A stretch of 64,000 nt of DNA, from NCBI GenBank assembly GCA_003481775.1, contig QULU01000007.1:43681-107680 (forward strand), written 5' to 3'. A program made the position numbers and the translations under genes. The DNA comes from Clostridiaceae bacterium OM02-2AC. GTDB taxonomy: Bacteria > Bacillota_I > Bacilli_A > Erysipelotrichales > Erysipelotrichaceae. Of this stretch, positions 53,327-63,115 are shown piece by piece. Below the pieces are notes generated by a model. It had not been told where the DNA came from and ran no database searches. It was given only the letters and a program-made list of their open reading frames with translations. Each line of letters starts with the position of its first letter. Position 1 is the first letter of the stretch.

Positions 53327-54000
53327 CCGTTCTCATCCTGTTCCGCTTTTTCCCGGTGTATATACCAGATGGCCAGCTGCGTACGGTCGCGCAGCTCCAG
53401 CTTATCCAGAATGACACTCAGATAATTTCGTATCGTTCCCTCTGTAAACTTCAGAATCTCCGCGATTTCCTTGTTGGACAGCCCCTGTGCCACCTGCTGA
53501 ATGATTTTCCACTCCGTATTGCTCAGCGTTGGGAGGTCATCCTGACTTTGAAATTTCTCAGTAACCACATTATTCTTCGCCATCTGTGAAAAAATACGAA
53601 TCGCCTTGCTTGCGACATTGGGATTGAAGATTGCCCCTCCCTGCAGCACGGTTTTTATCGCATTGGAAAGCTCATCGAGGGATACCCCCTTTAACAGATA
53701 GCCACTGGCTCCATATTTCAATGCGGAATATACATATTCATCATCATCAAAGGTTGTAAGAACAATAACCTTCACATCCGGATATACTTCCTTCACAAAC
53801 TTGGTACAGTGTACCCCATCCATATCCGGCATCCGCATATCCATTAAAATGACATCCGGCTGCTCCCTGCGTATTGCCTCAATGACCTCCTTGCCGCTTC
53901 CTACGGTGGCGATCACCTTAAATTCTTCTTTTGTACTCAATATAATTTTCAGACTTTCGCGGATCAGCTCCTGATCATCCGCAATCATAATCTTAATCAT
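53323..54000 (-). CDS. NarL/LuxR-family response regulator
   Basis: A 225-aa regulator: IMIADDQELIRE, phospho-Asp in VILMDMRMPDMDGV, Lys in GYLLKGVSLDE in the receiver, then LuxR HTH NTEWKIIQQVAQGLSNKEIAEILKFTEGTIRNYLSVILDKL. It overlaps both neighbours (kinase stop and SBP start), so it is translated within one operon. It is the output of the NarX-type kinase upstream. Confidence 0.9.
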   Translation of the reverse strand: MIKIMIADDQELIRESLKIILSTKEEFKVIATVGSGKEVIEAIRREQPDVILMDMRMPDMDGVHCTKFVKEVYPDVKVIVLTTFDDDEYVYSALKYGASGYLLKGVSLDELSNAIKTVLQGGAIFNPNVASKAIRIFSQMAKNNVVTEKFQSQDDLPTLSNTEWKIIQQVAQGLSNKEIAEILKFTEGTIRNYLSVILDKLELRDRTQLAIWYIHREKAEQDENG

Positions 54001-55307
54001 CAGATTCCCTCCCTGATTGGAATTTCTGCAAGGATCACAAACCCGTTGGATCCATAAAACCGGATATCTCCCTGTAAAAGGGCGATACGCTCCTGCATGT
54101 GGTGAAGCCCGAAGTCCGGCTTGATATTTTCACAGCCGATTCCATCATCCTCGATAATCAGAATCAGCGTATCATTTTCCTTTGCGATGGATATAAATAT
54201 CTCCTTCGCCTTGCCGTGGCGAACCGCATTCGTCATCCCCTCCTGAATAATGCGGTATATGACCTCTTCCTCGTCCTTATCAAAGGTTAAATGCGGAAGA
54301 TGACATACGAAATGAATAACGACATCGGTAACCCCCTGGAATTCCTGAATCATTTTATCCAGTGCTTCCTTCAGTGTATAATGCTCCAATGCATCCGGAC
54401 GCAGCTTATCGACGGAACGCCGCACATCCTTTAAGCCGTTTCTGGCAGTTTCCGCCAATGTACTCAGCTGATTCTTCGTTGCGCTTGGATCGATCTCACT
54501 CATCAGTACACAGGCATCGATTCCAACGGATAAACCGGTCAGTGTATGCCCCAGCGTATCATGAATTTCTCTTGCCAGACGGTTCCGTTCTCTGGTAGCT
54601 CCCATCTTTTCACGGATGTTGGCATATTCCTTGAGCTGTTCATTCAAATCCTGCAGCTCCTGATTCATCTGCAGGAATTTCTTGCTTTCATTGATTTTCT
54701 CCTGCACAAGAAAGATCATATACAGGATAAACATGATGATGTTCAGGGAAGCCAGTGTATTATGGATACTGGACAGCACGGACTGCGTCATGGAATTATA
54801 GCAGGCGAGATAGTCATTGAAGGAAACAATGGCAAAGCGCCCGGATAGAAAATCATAATTCGCACAGAGATAGATCACAATCATCACTGCCAGACAGAGT
54901 GCACGCTCCCGGTTGGTGCTGATATATGTCAATAAATCGGCCATCACAAGAAGCAATATGCTGTTGGTGGAAAAGCTGAGAGACTGCATGATAATCAGAC
55001 AGAGACAGGTTTCCAGCAGAAAGCTTCCCGCCAGCTTCCAGGTGGTCAGCTGAATCTGATGCCGCAGCCGCATCACAAACAGAAGAATCGGAAAGCAGGC
55101 AACCGCTGTAATCATAATGCGCAGAGGATTGGAAGGCAGACAGGGTAAGGTCGAAAGAAAGGTCCTTGCCTCATACATATCACAAATGCGCAGCGTTGTG
55201 ATATACATAATCACACTGATAAACAAAATAATCGTTAAGTTGAGAAAGCACATCATCCAGTGAATCGCCTTCAGCTTCTCATCATTGCTCCATTTCATAA
55301 ACCACAT
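54000..55307 (-). CDS. NarX/DesK-type sensor histidine kinase
   Basis: A 435-aa kinase with about six TM segments in residues 1-190, then HisKA_3 DHp RNRLAREIHDTLGHTLTGLS (phospho-His) and HATPase with VIYRIIQEGMTNAVRHGKAKE, IIEDDGIGCENIKPDFGLHHM. ATG 55307 follows GGGTGG; an earlier GTG at 55319 would overlap the upstream gene. It lacks an extracytoplasmic sensor domain, so ligand input probably comes through the two extracytoplasmic binding proteins encoded beside it. Confidence 0.9.
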   Translation of the reverse strand: MWFMKWSNDEKLKAIHWMMCFLNLTIILFISVIMYITTLRICDMYEARTFLSTLPCLPSNPLRIMITAVACFPILLFVMRLRHQIQLTTWKLAGSFLLETCLCLIIMQSLSFSTNSILLLVMADLLTYISTNRERALCLAVMIVIYLCANYDFLSGRFAIVSFNDYLACYNSMTQSVLSSIHNTLASLNIIMFILYMIFLVQEKINESKKFLQMNQELQDLNEQLKEYANIREKMGATRERNRLAREIHDTLGHTLTGLSVGIDACVLMSEIDPSATKNQLSTLAETARNGLKDVRRSVDKLRPDALEHYTLKEALDKMIQEFQGVTDVVIHFVCHLPHLTFDKDEEEVIYRIIQEGMTNAVRHGKAKEIFISIAKENDTLILIIEDDGIGCENIKPDFGLHHMQERIALLQGDIRFYGSNGFVILAEIPIREGI

Positions 55308-55309
55308 GA

Positions 55310-56287
55310 TCACTGCCACCCTTCCAGAGAGAACTGATCGATATTATTCTCATTAATCAGTGTTACCGGTATTCTGGCCTTGCTGCTGTATGGCTTGTTT
55401 TCCAGTATTTTATAGACGATTTCCGCCGCATCCTTCCCCATCGTTTTCGGTGACTGGGAAACGGAGGCCGTCATGATATGATCCTTGATCAGTGCCTTTG
55501 TTTCCGGTGATCCATCCACGCCATAGACAAGTACCGATTGCAGACGATCCTTATCCTGCATGGCGGCAAGGGCACCCAGCGCACTGGGATCATTTAACGC
55601 CATGACCACATCGAAGGAAATATCCTTATTCAAAAAGGCATCCATTTTCGGCATGGCGATTTCAAGCTGTCCCTCACATTCGATTCGCTCCACAACACGG
55701 TACTGCGGCTTATCCTTAATGGTATCGACAAAGCCCTGAATACGCTGGACAGCAGAATAGGCGGTACTATGCTGAAGCAACACGATATCAGCCGATTTTT
55801 TCCGCTTCATCATATCCTTGGCACACTGCACACCGGCATCGTAATTATCCGACATCAGAGAATATGCGACAAGATCCTCATCAAATACATCCGTATCCAC
55901 GGTAATAACCGGAATGTTTGCTTCCCTTGCCTCCTTCAGCTCCTCACTCAGTCCCGTAAAGTCCACCGGATTGATAATCAGCGCACTGACATCCTGCTCA
56001 ATCAGATAGTGAATCTGTTCCTTTTGCTTCTGCAAATCAAGTGCAGGGTCCAGGGATATGAGAACATCCCCGTTTGCCTCGACGACATTGCGTACCTCAT
56101 CATCGATTACATTGAAAAAGGGATTGTTCAGCGTCATATAGGTCGCCCCGATTTTCAGAGGCTTTTTGCTGCGATAAATGAACTGTTCACTGGTATAGCG
56201 GCTCAGAAGTGATAAGCCGGCCACAACAAACATCAAGGCGAACAGAAACATGACAATGGAACGTATACTCACTTTCATTTTTGACAT
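55310..56287 (-). CDS. Membrane-anchored RbsB-like sugar-sensing protein
   Basis: A 325-aa periplasmic-binding-protein-like domain (PBP_4/RbsB fold) behind one TM anchor (IVMFLFALMFVVAGLSLL). Motifs: IGATYMTLNNPFFNVIDDEV, LIEQDVSALIINPVDFTGL, VITVDTDVFDEDLVAYSLMSDNYDAG, FDVVMALNDPSALGA, and YGVDGSPETK. ATG 56287 lies after GAGGGT. It is the first gene of the operon with the kinase, regulator and solute-binding protein. It resembles the sensor protein of three-component sugar systems. Confidence 0.85.
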   Translation of the reverse strand: MSKMKVSIRSIVMFLFALMFVVAGLSLLSRYTSEQFIYRSKKPLKIGATYMTLNNPFFNVIDDEVRNVVEANGDVLISLDPALDLQKQKEQIHYLIEQDVSALIINPVDFTGLSEELKEAREANIPVITVDTDVFDEDLVAYSLMSDNYDAGVQCAKDMMKRKKSADIVLLQHSTAYSAVQRIQGFVDTIKDKPQYRVVERIECEGQLEIAMPKMDAFLNKDISFDVVMALNDPSALGALAAMQDKDRLQSVLVYGVDGSPETKALIKDHIMTASVSQSPKTMGKDAAEIVYKILENKPYSSKARIPVTLINENNIDQFSLEGWQ

Positions 56288-56743
56288 AAAGACCCTCACT
56301 TTTTATCAACAAATATTATATCATAAAAAAACAAGCCACTCTCTCTTTTGGCTTGTTCTTTTCTATTTTATCGTATGTTTTGATAAAATAGGTTGCATAT
56401 TGACTGAAGATTTGCATCGGTATGAGAAAATTTTCCGCGCCTGTATTGGTGTTGAAGGGTTTCATGTCTATTCCAGATTCAGGATTTCAGCAACGGATCA
56501 GATTATGAATGGGTTTTCTGCAGGTGCATGTTACCAGCAAAGCATCTGCAGAAGTCATACCGTGCGATTCAAGCAATGTTGTAGTTTTGGAATTTAAGAA
56601 AGACCAATTTCTAAATTCACCACAATACCATAACTGCTTCTGCACTACCACCATGCAGAACCAATATCTTATTGCACGTATATTCTACAAAAGGTTTCCT
56701 ATAAATTCAACTTTCAAATGTCATTTGTTTTTTATTACATTTG

Positions 56744-57202
56744 TCATTTTTCCGCATTCCGCTTTCCCGTAATTTCCTGCACGGTGATTTTCCATACAGC
56801 AGTAACGCTCCTTAAATCACGGATTTCCTGCTCTGCCATGTCCATGCTCTCTGGTATAAAGGTCCTGCAGAGGGCAAGCAGCGCACGGTGCCTTTCCGCT
56901 TCATCAACCACCTCCTGTGCAATTCCCCGAATCGTACAGGAGGCATAATAAACGGTGAAGCTTTCTGCACAGTTTTTCATATGGGCAACGCTGTGCAGGC
57001 AGACGTTTGGATTTTCGCGCATAGCCTTGATTTTTTCCCCGTCACGGGCACAGTGAAAGTACAGTGTTTCATCCATCCGTGTCACGGATAGTGCAGTGGC
57101 ATAGGGGATATCCCGAATGCTCATGGAAAGTACGGAATATGCGCTTTGATCAAAAATGCGCCATGCCTCTTCTCTTGTTGTTTCTCTGTCTGTTCGTCTC
57201 AT
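56744..57202 (-). CDS. Pyridoxamine-phosphate-oxidase-fold protein (Nim-like)
   Basis: A 152-aa split-barrel flavin-binding protein: TREEAWRIFDQSAYSVLSMS, PYATALSVTRMDETLYFHCARDGEKIKAMRENPNVCLHSVA, and FTVYYASCTIRGIAQEV follow the NimA/PNPOx_like pattern. Such proteins reduce nitroimidazoles or bind FMN/heme. ATG 57202 follows AGGAGA. Stand-alone gene. Confidence 0.75.
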   Translation of the reverse strand: MRRTDRETTREEAWRIFDQSAYSVLSMSIRDIPYATALSVTRMDETLYFHCARDGEKIKAMRENPNVCLHSVAHMKNCAESFTVYYASCTIRGIAQEVVDEAERHRALLALCRTFIPESMDMAEQEIRDLRSVTAVWKITVQEITGKRNAEK

Positions 57203-57341
57203 ACGCTCTCCTTTTTGTATAAGTATACCATGAAGCACAAGTATTTATATTCAAATATTATTTTTTCTTAAGTTCTGCTTTTCCCATATCAAAATGATAT
57301 ACTATAGTTATAAAAAGGAAGGATTCAAACAGGTGATGATA

Positions 57342-57648
57342 ATGTTTGGAAAACTAAAAGCAAGGCTGCACGGAAAGCTATGGTCGTATAAAAAAAATCG
57401 AGGATGGTTTCTATCTATATCGCGGATTACCCTCCAAATATGTAACTGTGGAATATTACGTTAACCAGCAGCGCTACGAGGTCAGACAGCTGATTTACAG
57501 TATCCTTCCTGCGCACGAGAAGAAGCTCAAGCTGCAGGAGCTTCTGCGTATTAAAATCAGTGAAAATAATCCGAAGGATGCTTATATCAGTGAATTTGAC
57601 GAGCCGCAATATAAGCTTTGGTATTATGTGGATAAAGCAAATAAATAA
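57342..57648 (+). pseudogene. Frameshifted small gene, interrupted at an A8 tract
   Basis: From ATG 57342 (after AGGTGAT) the frame reads MFGKLKARLHGKLWSYKKNRGW and soon stops. Removing one A from the A8 tract at 57390-57397 joins it to a downstream frame YKKIEDGFYLYRGLPSKYV.. through to RQLIYSILPAHEKKLKLQELL and the stop at 57648, giving about 101 residues. This could be a real mutation, a sequencing error in the homopolymer, or slippage-based phase variation. Family not recognised. Confidence 0.55.
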
Positions 57649-58085
57649 GAGACTGTTGAAAAAGTAACTCTATGAATTATGTGTCTCATGAAAGCAATGA
57701 TTTCATAAGGATAGTGGAGAAAAATCCCTTGTGTTCTCTTCAACCTCATGTACATGTGATGATAACGATACATGAAATCGTCTGTTTTTTTCAGCAGTTT
57801 CATAAATACCCCCTTACCCATACGCCTGTCCCACAGGCTTGCATTCTTGAAGCCATAAAGAAAGAGAAAAGTGTGGTAGCTATATCGACTCATACGGATT
57901 TTAGAAAAATTCAAAGCAGATGGAATCCAGCAGCTGCCTTTCCTCCATATTGGAGATTGAAAAAGAATATTCTCGCCCTTCTGCTATTCTCATGCATACT
58001 TTCCAGGACAGTGACCTGCTGTCATCTACCAATAAGAAATCAGGATTGAATTGCTTTGACACCCCATATTTTCTAAACAGAACCA
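57649..58085. other. Gene-poor stretch, decayed frames
   Basis: Minus-strand frames (for example KLLKKTDDFMYRYHHMYMRL) are short and interrupted. The TTTTTCAACAGTCTC-like junction near 57650-57665 resembles an IS end, but no transposase was seen. Confidence 0.3.
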
Positions 58086-58138
58086 TAAAAAAGTATTCCG
58101 ATATAACAGGAAGACACCCTTATACAGAATACTTTTCT
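58086..58138 (-). terminator. Terminator of the thioredoxin-like lipoprotein gene
   Basis: AAGTATTC pairs with GAATACTT, followed by a T run on the minus strand, 10 bp after the stop. Confidence 0.7.
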
Positions 58139-58147
58139 TTTGTCCTT

Positions 58148-58606
58148 TTATTTTTTCTCATCAAGCTTATAGCGCTGTACCCAGTTATCGAATTTTTCCT
58201 CCGTTAAACCATCATCGCCGTTTTCCAGTAAATTTTCCAGCTTTCCTTCCTTCACATAGTAAAGGGAAGGTGTTTCATTCATTCCTGGAAAGGTTTTCCG
58301 TATCGTATTCAAATCGGATTTTCGCTGAGAAGCAGGGGCTTCATCCAGAACAACGTCATACAATACGACGTTATGATCCAGCAGATATCCATCCAGCATT
58401 TTTTTGAATTCTATACAATGGGAGCAGGTAGTCTGTGTAAATACAATGGCGAAGCTTTCTTTTTTATCCACCATTTTCTGCATTTCGGAAACTGTGATAT
58501 TTTCCACCCTTCCCGGCTCATCGTCACGTTCATATTTTGAACTGCAGCCTGTCAGAAGCAGCAGTGTACAGGCGGCAATTCCACATAATCTGATAAATTT
58601 CTTCAT
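58148..58606 (-). CDS. Thioredoxin-fold lipoprotein
   Basis: A 152-aa lipoprotein (lipobox LLTGC, Cys21) with a thioredoxin-like domain: FAIVFTQTTCSHCIEFKKMLD contains the CxxC pair near residues 60-63, followed by NVVLYDVVLDEA and NETPSLYYVKEGKLENLL with the cis-Pro (TPSLYY). Similar proteins assist disulfide formation or bacteriocin maturation at the membrane surface. Stand-alone gene. Confidence 0.8.
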   Translation of the reverse strand: MKKFIRLCGIAACTLLLLTGCSSKYERDDEPGRVENITVSEMQKMVDKKESFAIVFTQTTCSHCIEFKKMLDGYLLDHNVVLYDVVLDEAPASQRKSDLNTIRKTFPGMNETPSLYYVKEGKLENLLENGDDGLTEEKFDNWVQRYKLDEKK

Positions 58607-58688
58607 ATACGACCTCCATTTGACTTGTTATCAGTATAGCGTATTTTCCGTAAATTGAAAAGCAGGGATGTCTAGCAAAATCTGCCAG

Positions 58689-58916
58689 CTATTGCTCATG
58701 TAAAGAACCAATCTGTTGTTCGATCTTTTCCTTTACCATTTCCTGCTTGTCTGCTTTTACCTTACCGAGCAGATACAGCAGCATGCGCTTCAGCTCCCCC
58801 ATATCAAATTCCTCTTCAAGAAATACATCCATAGCCATATTGCATTCATCCTCGTAGGTACGATCCATATTGGATGTAATCAGTACAAATAATCTTTCTG
58901 CAAGTCTGGTATCCAT
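58689..58916 (-). CDS. Small acidic helical protein
   Basis: A 75-aa protein after GGAGGTGCTGTT. Mostly helix: RLAERLFVLITSNMDRTYEDE, MAMDVFLEEEFDMGELKRMLLYLLGKVKADKQEMVKEKIEQQ. No family recognised and no adjacent partner. Confidence 0.55.
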   Translation of the reverse strand: MDTRLAERLFVLITSNMDRTYEDECNMAMDVFLEEEFDMGELKRMLLYLLGKVKADKQEMVKEKIEQQIGSLHEQ

Positions 58917-59054
58917 AACAGCACCTCCGTTTCTTCTCTATCATCATAGCATATCAGCAGACAGATTTCCTCAATCTGTGATTATTTTTACTTCTATGCT
59001 TTTACACTATGATATCCTGTGCTATCCTTACAGTAGAAAAGAGGCGAATGTATA

Positions 59055-59657
59055 ATGATGAAACAACCAGTAAATGCCAAAGGTCAGACAGAGGAGGAAT
59101 TTTTAAAGACATATGATGCCAGCCGTTACCCATGCCCTGCTCTCAGTGTGGACATGCTTATATTTTCTAAATACGAAAATCAGCTGAAGCTGTTATTGAT
59201 TCGCAGAAAAAATCATCCCTACATACAGCAATGGGCCTTACCCGGAGGCTTTCTGGATATAGAGGAGGATATTCTGGACGCAGCCTATCGCGAGCTGAAA
59301 GAAGAAACCTCCATCGAACGCGATCAGGTACAGCTTTACCAGCTGCATACCTATGGGGCCGTCCACCGCGATCCCCGCATGCGGGTGATATCCGTTGCCC
59401 ATGTTGCGCTGATTCATCAGGAAGTACAGGTTGCGGCAAAGGACGATGCAGAGGATGCGGCATGGTTTGAGGTACAGATAAAGGATGAAACGCTGACGCT
59501 GTCTCATGCTCAGCATCATATGCAGTATCATACGAAAACAGCACGCAGCATAGATCCGAAGCAGGAGTCTCTCGCATTTGATCATATACAAATGATTCTG
59601 GATGCGCTGCATTCCTTAAAGCTTTTACCGATTGCTTCACATACCACACTGTTATAG
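59055..59657 (+). CDS. Nudix hydrolase (ADP-ribose/NrtR-like)
   Basis: A 200-aa Nudix protein. Nudix box GGFLDIEEDILDAAYRELKE with EETSI following (near residues 70-92, REL..EE). The N-terminus VDMLIFSKYENQLKLLLIRRKNHPYIQQWALPGGF suits ADP-ribose pyrophosphatase or NrtR-type sensors, but the C-terminal HTH of NrtR is not clear. Long C-terminal part with TLTLSHAQHHMQYH. It ends before a terminator and stands alone. Confidence 0.85.
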   Translation: MMKQPVNAKGQTEEEFLKTYDASRYPCPALSVDMLIFSKYENQLKLLLIRRKNHPYIQQWALPGGFLDIEEDILDAAYRELKEETSIERDQVQLYQLHTYGAVHRDPRMRVISVAHVALIHQEVQVAAKDDAEDAAWFEVQIKDETLTLSHAQHHMQYHTKTARSIDPKQESLAFDHIQMILDALHSLKLLPIASHTTLL

Positions 59658-60067
59658 AATTCTTGCATATACGAAGCAGCATGATCACTTTATATCCTGC
59701 TTCTGAAGGAATGCATGCCTGAATGGAGACATACAGGGCTTGTCGTTACCTGGTTTTGGGCATAAAAAAATGCAAAGCGTTATCAGAAATATCTCTGGCT
59801 TTGCATTTTTCATCATGGAAAGATTTCCCCTTTCCTATACTGCTTCTGCAGCAAAATGGTCTCTCATAGATCTATCGCTGATCGAGCACTCTGGATCCGC
59901 TGTTAGTCCTGTACAGCTTTTCGAGGCTGTCTGCTTTATATGGTGTCAAGCAGCCATAACACATATGACCTGTATAGCTTTTTTGTATGCTTATGTAGAC
60001 ATACCCTCAGAACTACGTTTCTGTCAGTGCGTGCAATCAGCAGCCACACGTTGAAAGCGGGAGCTTG
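59658..60067. other. Intergenic region
   Basis: Holds the Nudix terminator (59764-59811); no gene or RNA was recognised in the remainder. Confidence 0.45.
59764..59811 (+). terminator. Terminator of the Nudix gene
   Basis: AATGCAAAG pairs with CTTTGCATT and a T run follows on the plus strand. Confidence 0.7.
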
Positions 60068-61141
60068 TTAACGGATGGGATTTGGCAACAGGATATCGCG
60101 AACCTTATGTACTGCCTTTTCATATTCTTCTGTGAAATATCGAATCGTCAGAATAACAGGTCCAAAGCTGTTGAAATCATCCTCTGTGAAGGACCCTTCT
60201 GTATATGCCTGCACAAACGGTGTAAGCTTATACAGCTGTTCCAGTTTATCCTCAGCCACTGCCTCACTCATATAATCCTTGATTTCCACATCACAATTTG
60301 CGAATCGCTTCTGCCATTTTGCCGGAATTGTCATGATAATGTCCCCTCCGATAAATTCAGACCAATGCAGCTGATGACGATAGTAAGCCGTTAGCACTCT
60401 GGTTTTATAGCCGCGTTCCTGAAATATATGATATACCTTTTTACAGATTGCCACCCCGCACCATGGAAATGCATCCGGATGTACAACAATATCCCTGCTT
60501 TCTGCATAGGATTTCAACCAGTCCTCCTGCATCCCCAGCAGTACGGCACATACCGGATTCAGCTCTGCGTTGGACAGCCCCTGCGCTGTACGCCGCTTCA
60601 TTCCTCGCTCGATTGCTTCCGCAGCCGCAACGGCCTGATCCACACTGAAGCAGACGGTTGCCATAACGCTGATTCCTCGAAATGTCGCCTCCTCCATCGC
60701 CTTGATTCCTTCCTTTGTGGAAGGGATTTTCACCTGCATATTCGCTCCGCAGCTGTTTACTTCCTCTGCCATGCGTACCATTTTTTCCGTATTGCTGTAA
60801 TCATAAATGGATGTCTGAATCGAGAAACGCCCCTGCTTCGGATTTCCCTGCTCCCAAAGCGGAAGCAGAATGCTGCTCCTGCGTTTCCCCATTTCCAGTG
60901 TCCATGCCCAGATCATTTCCTGTTCATTATATTCCGGATGCTGTCTTTGCAGCTCACGAAGCACCAATGCATGCTCCCTGCCTTCTTCATTGCACAGCAT
61001 ACGGGATACCCAGGTAGGACTTGTCGTAATACCGGTAATTCCCTGTGTCAGTCCGTATGCATGATCATCTATATGGAAAGAATCCGTCCATAGCTCCGTC
61101 TGTGGATATTTCTCACGCATTTCAATCAGTTTACTTTTCAT
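60068..61141 (-). CDS. Transaldolase-family protein
   Basis: A 357-aa TIM-barrel aldolase. WTDSFHIDDHAYGLTQGITGITTSPTWVSRML (N-terminal substrate strand), EEVNSCGANMQVKIPSTKEGIKAME with the Schiff-base Lys region (KIPST), and VCFSVDQAVAAAEAIE follow transaldolase family order, though longer than canonical TalB-like proteins (TalC type is ~215 aa). ATG 61141 follows AAAGGAG. It is divergent from the DeoR regulator. It probably transfers C3 units in pentose phosphate metabolism or acts on a related sugar phosphate. Confidence 0.8.
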   Translation of the reverse strand: MKSKLIEMREKYPQTELWTDSFHIDDHAYGLTQGITGITTSPTWVSRMLCNEEGREHALVLRELQRQHPEYNEQEMIWAWTLEMGKRRSSILLPLWEQGNPKQGRFSIQTSIYDYSNTEKMVRMAEEVNSCGANMQVKIPSTKEGIKAMEEATFRGISVMATVCFSVDQAVAAAEAIERGMKRRTAQGLSNAELNPVCAVLLGMQEDWLKSYAESRDIVVHPDAFPWCGVAICKKVYHIFQERGYKTRVLTAYYRHQLHWSEFIGGDIIMTIPAKWQKRFANCDVEIKDYMSEAVAEDKLEQLYKLTPFVQAYTEGSFTEDDFNSFGPVILTIRYFTEEYEKAVHKVRDILLPNPIR

Positions 61142-61376
61142 AATCGGCTTCTCCTTTTTCCTTTTTCTAATTGTGCCTACATCATAAAGCATTTTTACAC
61201 AAATGCAATATGATTCCTGTATTTTCAGAACAAACAATCGAAAAAGCTTGTTTTCTATAAGAAAGAAAAGGATTTATACAAATAAATACAAATCAATCCC
61301 AACATCATATTTAAAATCATATTGACGAAAGTCTTTGGCTGCGATACCATGAGGCTATAGAAATGAGGGATCTTCT

Positions 61377-62156
61377 ATGGCAAAAACTACACAGCAGAGA
61401 AGAAATGAAATCTATCGCATCATCGTATCACAGGGGAGTGCCCGTGTAAGTGAACTGGCGGAGCAGCTGCAGGTCACAACCGAAACGATTCGCAAGGATC
61501 TCAACTGTATGGATGAGCAGGGCATCATCATTAAAAATCATGGCGGTGCCGAGATAAAAAACACCTATTATCAGCTGCCGCTGGATGTTAAAATGAGTGA
61601 GCATGTGTATGAAAAGCAGCTGATTGCACGCAGAGCACTGAACTTTATTCAGGATAACACCGTTCTTTTCCTTGATCCGGGCAGTACGATCCTGTACCTT
61701 GCAAAATATCTGCGTCTGCGCAAGGGCTTGACCGTTGTCACCAATTCTCTTGCGATTGCGTCTATGGTATCGGAAACCACACATCAGCTGATTATTGCAG
61801 GGGGACTGCTCCAGAAGCAGGGGAAGGCTGCCGTCGGCGGCTTTACAAACAGCATAATTGATGCCATCCATATTGATACCGCCTTCATGGGCTGTGATGG
61901 ATTTCTTGACTCGTTTGGACCGGCGACCTTTTCCCATGAGGAAATGGAGGTCAAGCAGCATGTTCTGCGAAAGGCACAGCAGAAGATTTTGTTGTGCGAT
62001 TCCTCGAAGTTTCGCAAGTCCTCCTCCTATACCTTCGCAAGGTGGTCTGACTACGATGTATTGATAACTGATCAGATCACAGAGCAGGAGCAGCATATGG
62101 TGAGCGAGGTAAAGCAGCTGATTTGTGTATCAGATGAGGATTATGAATTTCTATGA
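61377..62156 (+). CDS. DeoR-family regulator of the transaldolase gene
   Basis: A 259-aa regulator: N-terminal DeoR HTH (RNEIYRIIVSQGSARVSELA, then VTTETIRKDLNCMDEQGIIIKNHGGA) and a sensor domain with LFLDPGSTILYLAKYL, VVTNSLAIASMV, and ILLCDSSKFRKSSSY. ATG 61377 follows GAGGGA. It shares a 235-bp promoter region with the divergent transaldolase gene, typical of a local repressor. Confidence 0.85.
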   Translation: MAKTTQQRRNEIYRIIVSQGSARVSELAEQLQVTTETIRKDLNCMDEQGIIIKNHGGAEIKNTYYQLPLDVKMSEHVYEKQLIARRALNFIQDNTVLFLDPGSTILYLAKYLRLRKGLTVVTNSLAIASMVSETTHQLIIAGGLLQKQGKAAVGGFTNSIIDAIHIDTAFMGCDGFLDSFGPATFSHEEMEVKQHVLRKAQQKILLCDSSKFRKSSSYTFARWSDYDVLITDQITEQEQHMVSEVKQLICVSDEDYEFL

Positions 62157-62550
62157 TACGATTATGTATGACAGGAACGCTATGTTTATATTGTATCTGT
62201 TGAAAAGCCTCTCATCCTTTACAGACTACAAAATAACACGCGCAAGCATAGGAAACCACAAAAAAACAGGCAAGGGTAGACACAGGAAAAATACAGGTAT
62301 AGTGTTATAAGTTGAGAGGAAAAATTACGATACTTTGATACACATAGAAAAATGTCCTAAATACACTTATTTAAAGCGTTTCGGACATTTTTTTCATTAC
62401 TTGGTGCTACAGATTGGAGAAAGCCTGATAGAAATTCAACTTTCCAGCGATATATGATACGATGTCTTCCTACTTACTTATCTTGGGAAAGACTTTGCTT
62501 ATTCGCATATTCGCATACATTTCAAAAACATCCTGAAAACAAGGATATGC
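62157..62550. other. Intergenic region with one terminator
   Basis: Contains the bidirectional-type hairpin at 62347-62395; otherwise AT-rich DNA without a gene. Confidence 0.45.
62347..62395. terminator. Terminator between DeoR and the 177-aa gene
   Basis: AAAATGTCC opposite GGACATTTT with a T run on the plus strand. Confidence 0.65.
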
Positions 62551-63084
62551 TTAGTCAAGCAGAACTACAACCGTATCCTTTAAGGGATTCACAGAGATTT
62601 TGCGAATCATGTTATGGATGTATGTAAATAAACTATCATAGCATTCCATAATAGCCTTACCCTCAACCAGATAATCCACGCCATCAGCACTCATATACAG
62701 CTTTTCAGAACAATACAGCGGTGATACGATGGTACATTTTCCATACCATAGACAGGACGGCATGCGGTTTTCTTTTATCCACTTCATATAATCCGGGAGG
62801 TTTCTGCTTTTCAGTGCTTCCACCTCCTCCTTGATTTCCTTCGCTTCAAAATCACACATAATCTGTGTCTGTTCCAAAAGAAATGAGAGAAAATGCTCCT
62901 GAAGCACATCTTTTTTGAGTGTGAAGAGTACGCTGTCCTCAAGCTCCTCTACATTATAAAGCTGCATGTTAAACCATGAATTGAGCATATCTGTTATCCT
63001 GTCCCTATCATATGCAAACCCCCATCTGTCCTTTTTCAATACATAAAGCTCATTCGCTACTCTCAGTCTAATAAATTGTCCCAT
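62551..63084 (-). CDS. Uncharacterised 177-aa protein behind a structured leader
   Basis: ATG 63084 follows AAAGGAGTGTCTTGAC. Begins MGQFIRLRVANELYVLKKDR and contains helices around DMLNSWFNMQLYNVEELEDS, FLLEQTQIMCDFEAKEIKEE, a middle SLKRNLPDYMKW-like acidic/basic stretch and VDYLVEGKAIMECYDSL. No membrane segment and no recognised family. The frame opens back through the leader terminator, but that part is unlikely to be translated. A leader with a strong hairpin upstream implies regulated expression. Confidence 0.6.
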   Translation of the reverse strand: MGQFIRLRVANELYVLKKDRWGFAYDRDRITDMLNSWFNMQLYNVEELEDSVLFTLKKDVLQEHFLSFLLEQTQIMCDFEAKEIKEEVEALKSRNLPDYMKWIKENRMPSCLWYGKCTIVSPLYCSEKLYMSADGVDYLVEGKAIMECYDSLFTYIHNMIRKISVNPLKDTVVVLLD

Positions 63085-63115
63085 GTCAAGACACTCCTTT
63101 CCTGCTCGGGATAAC

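Noticed and set aside
57649..58085. A transposase gene.
   Set aside because: Only an IS-end-like motif and interrupted short frames; no catalytic motifs.
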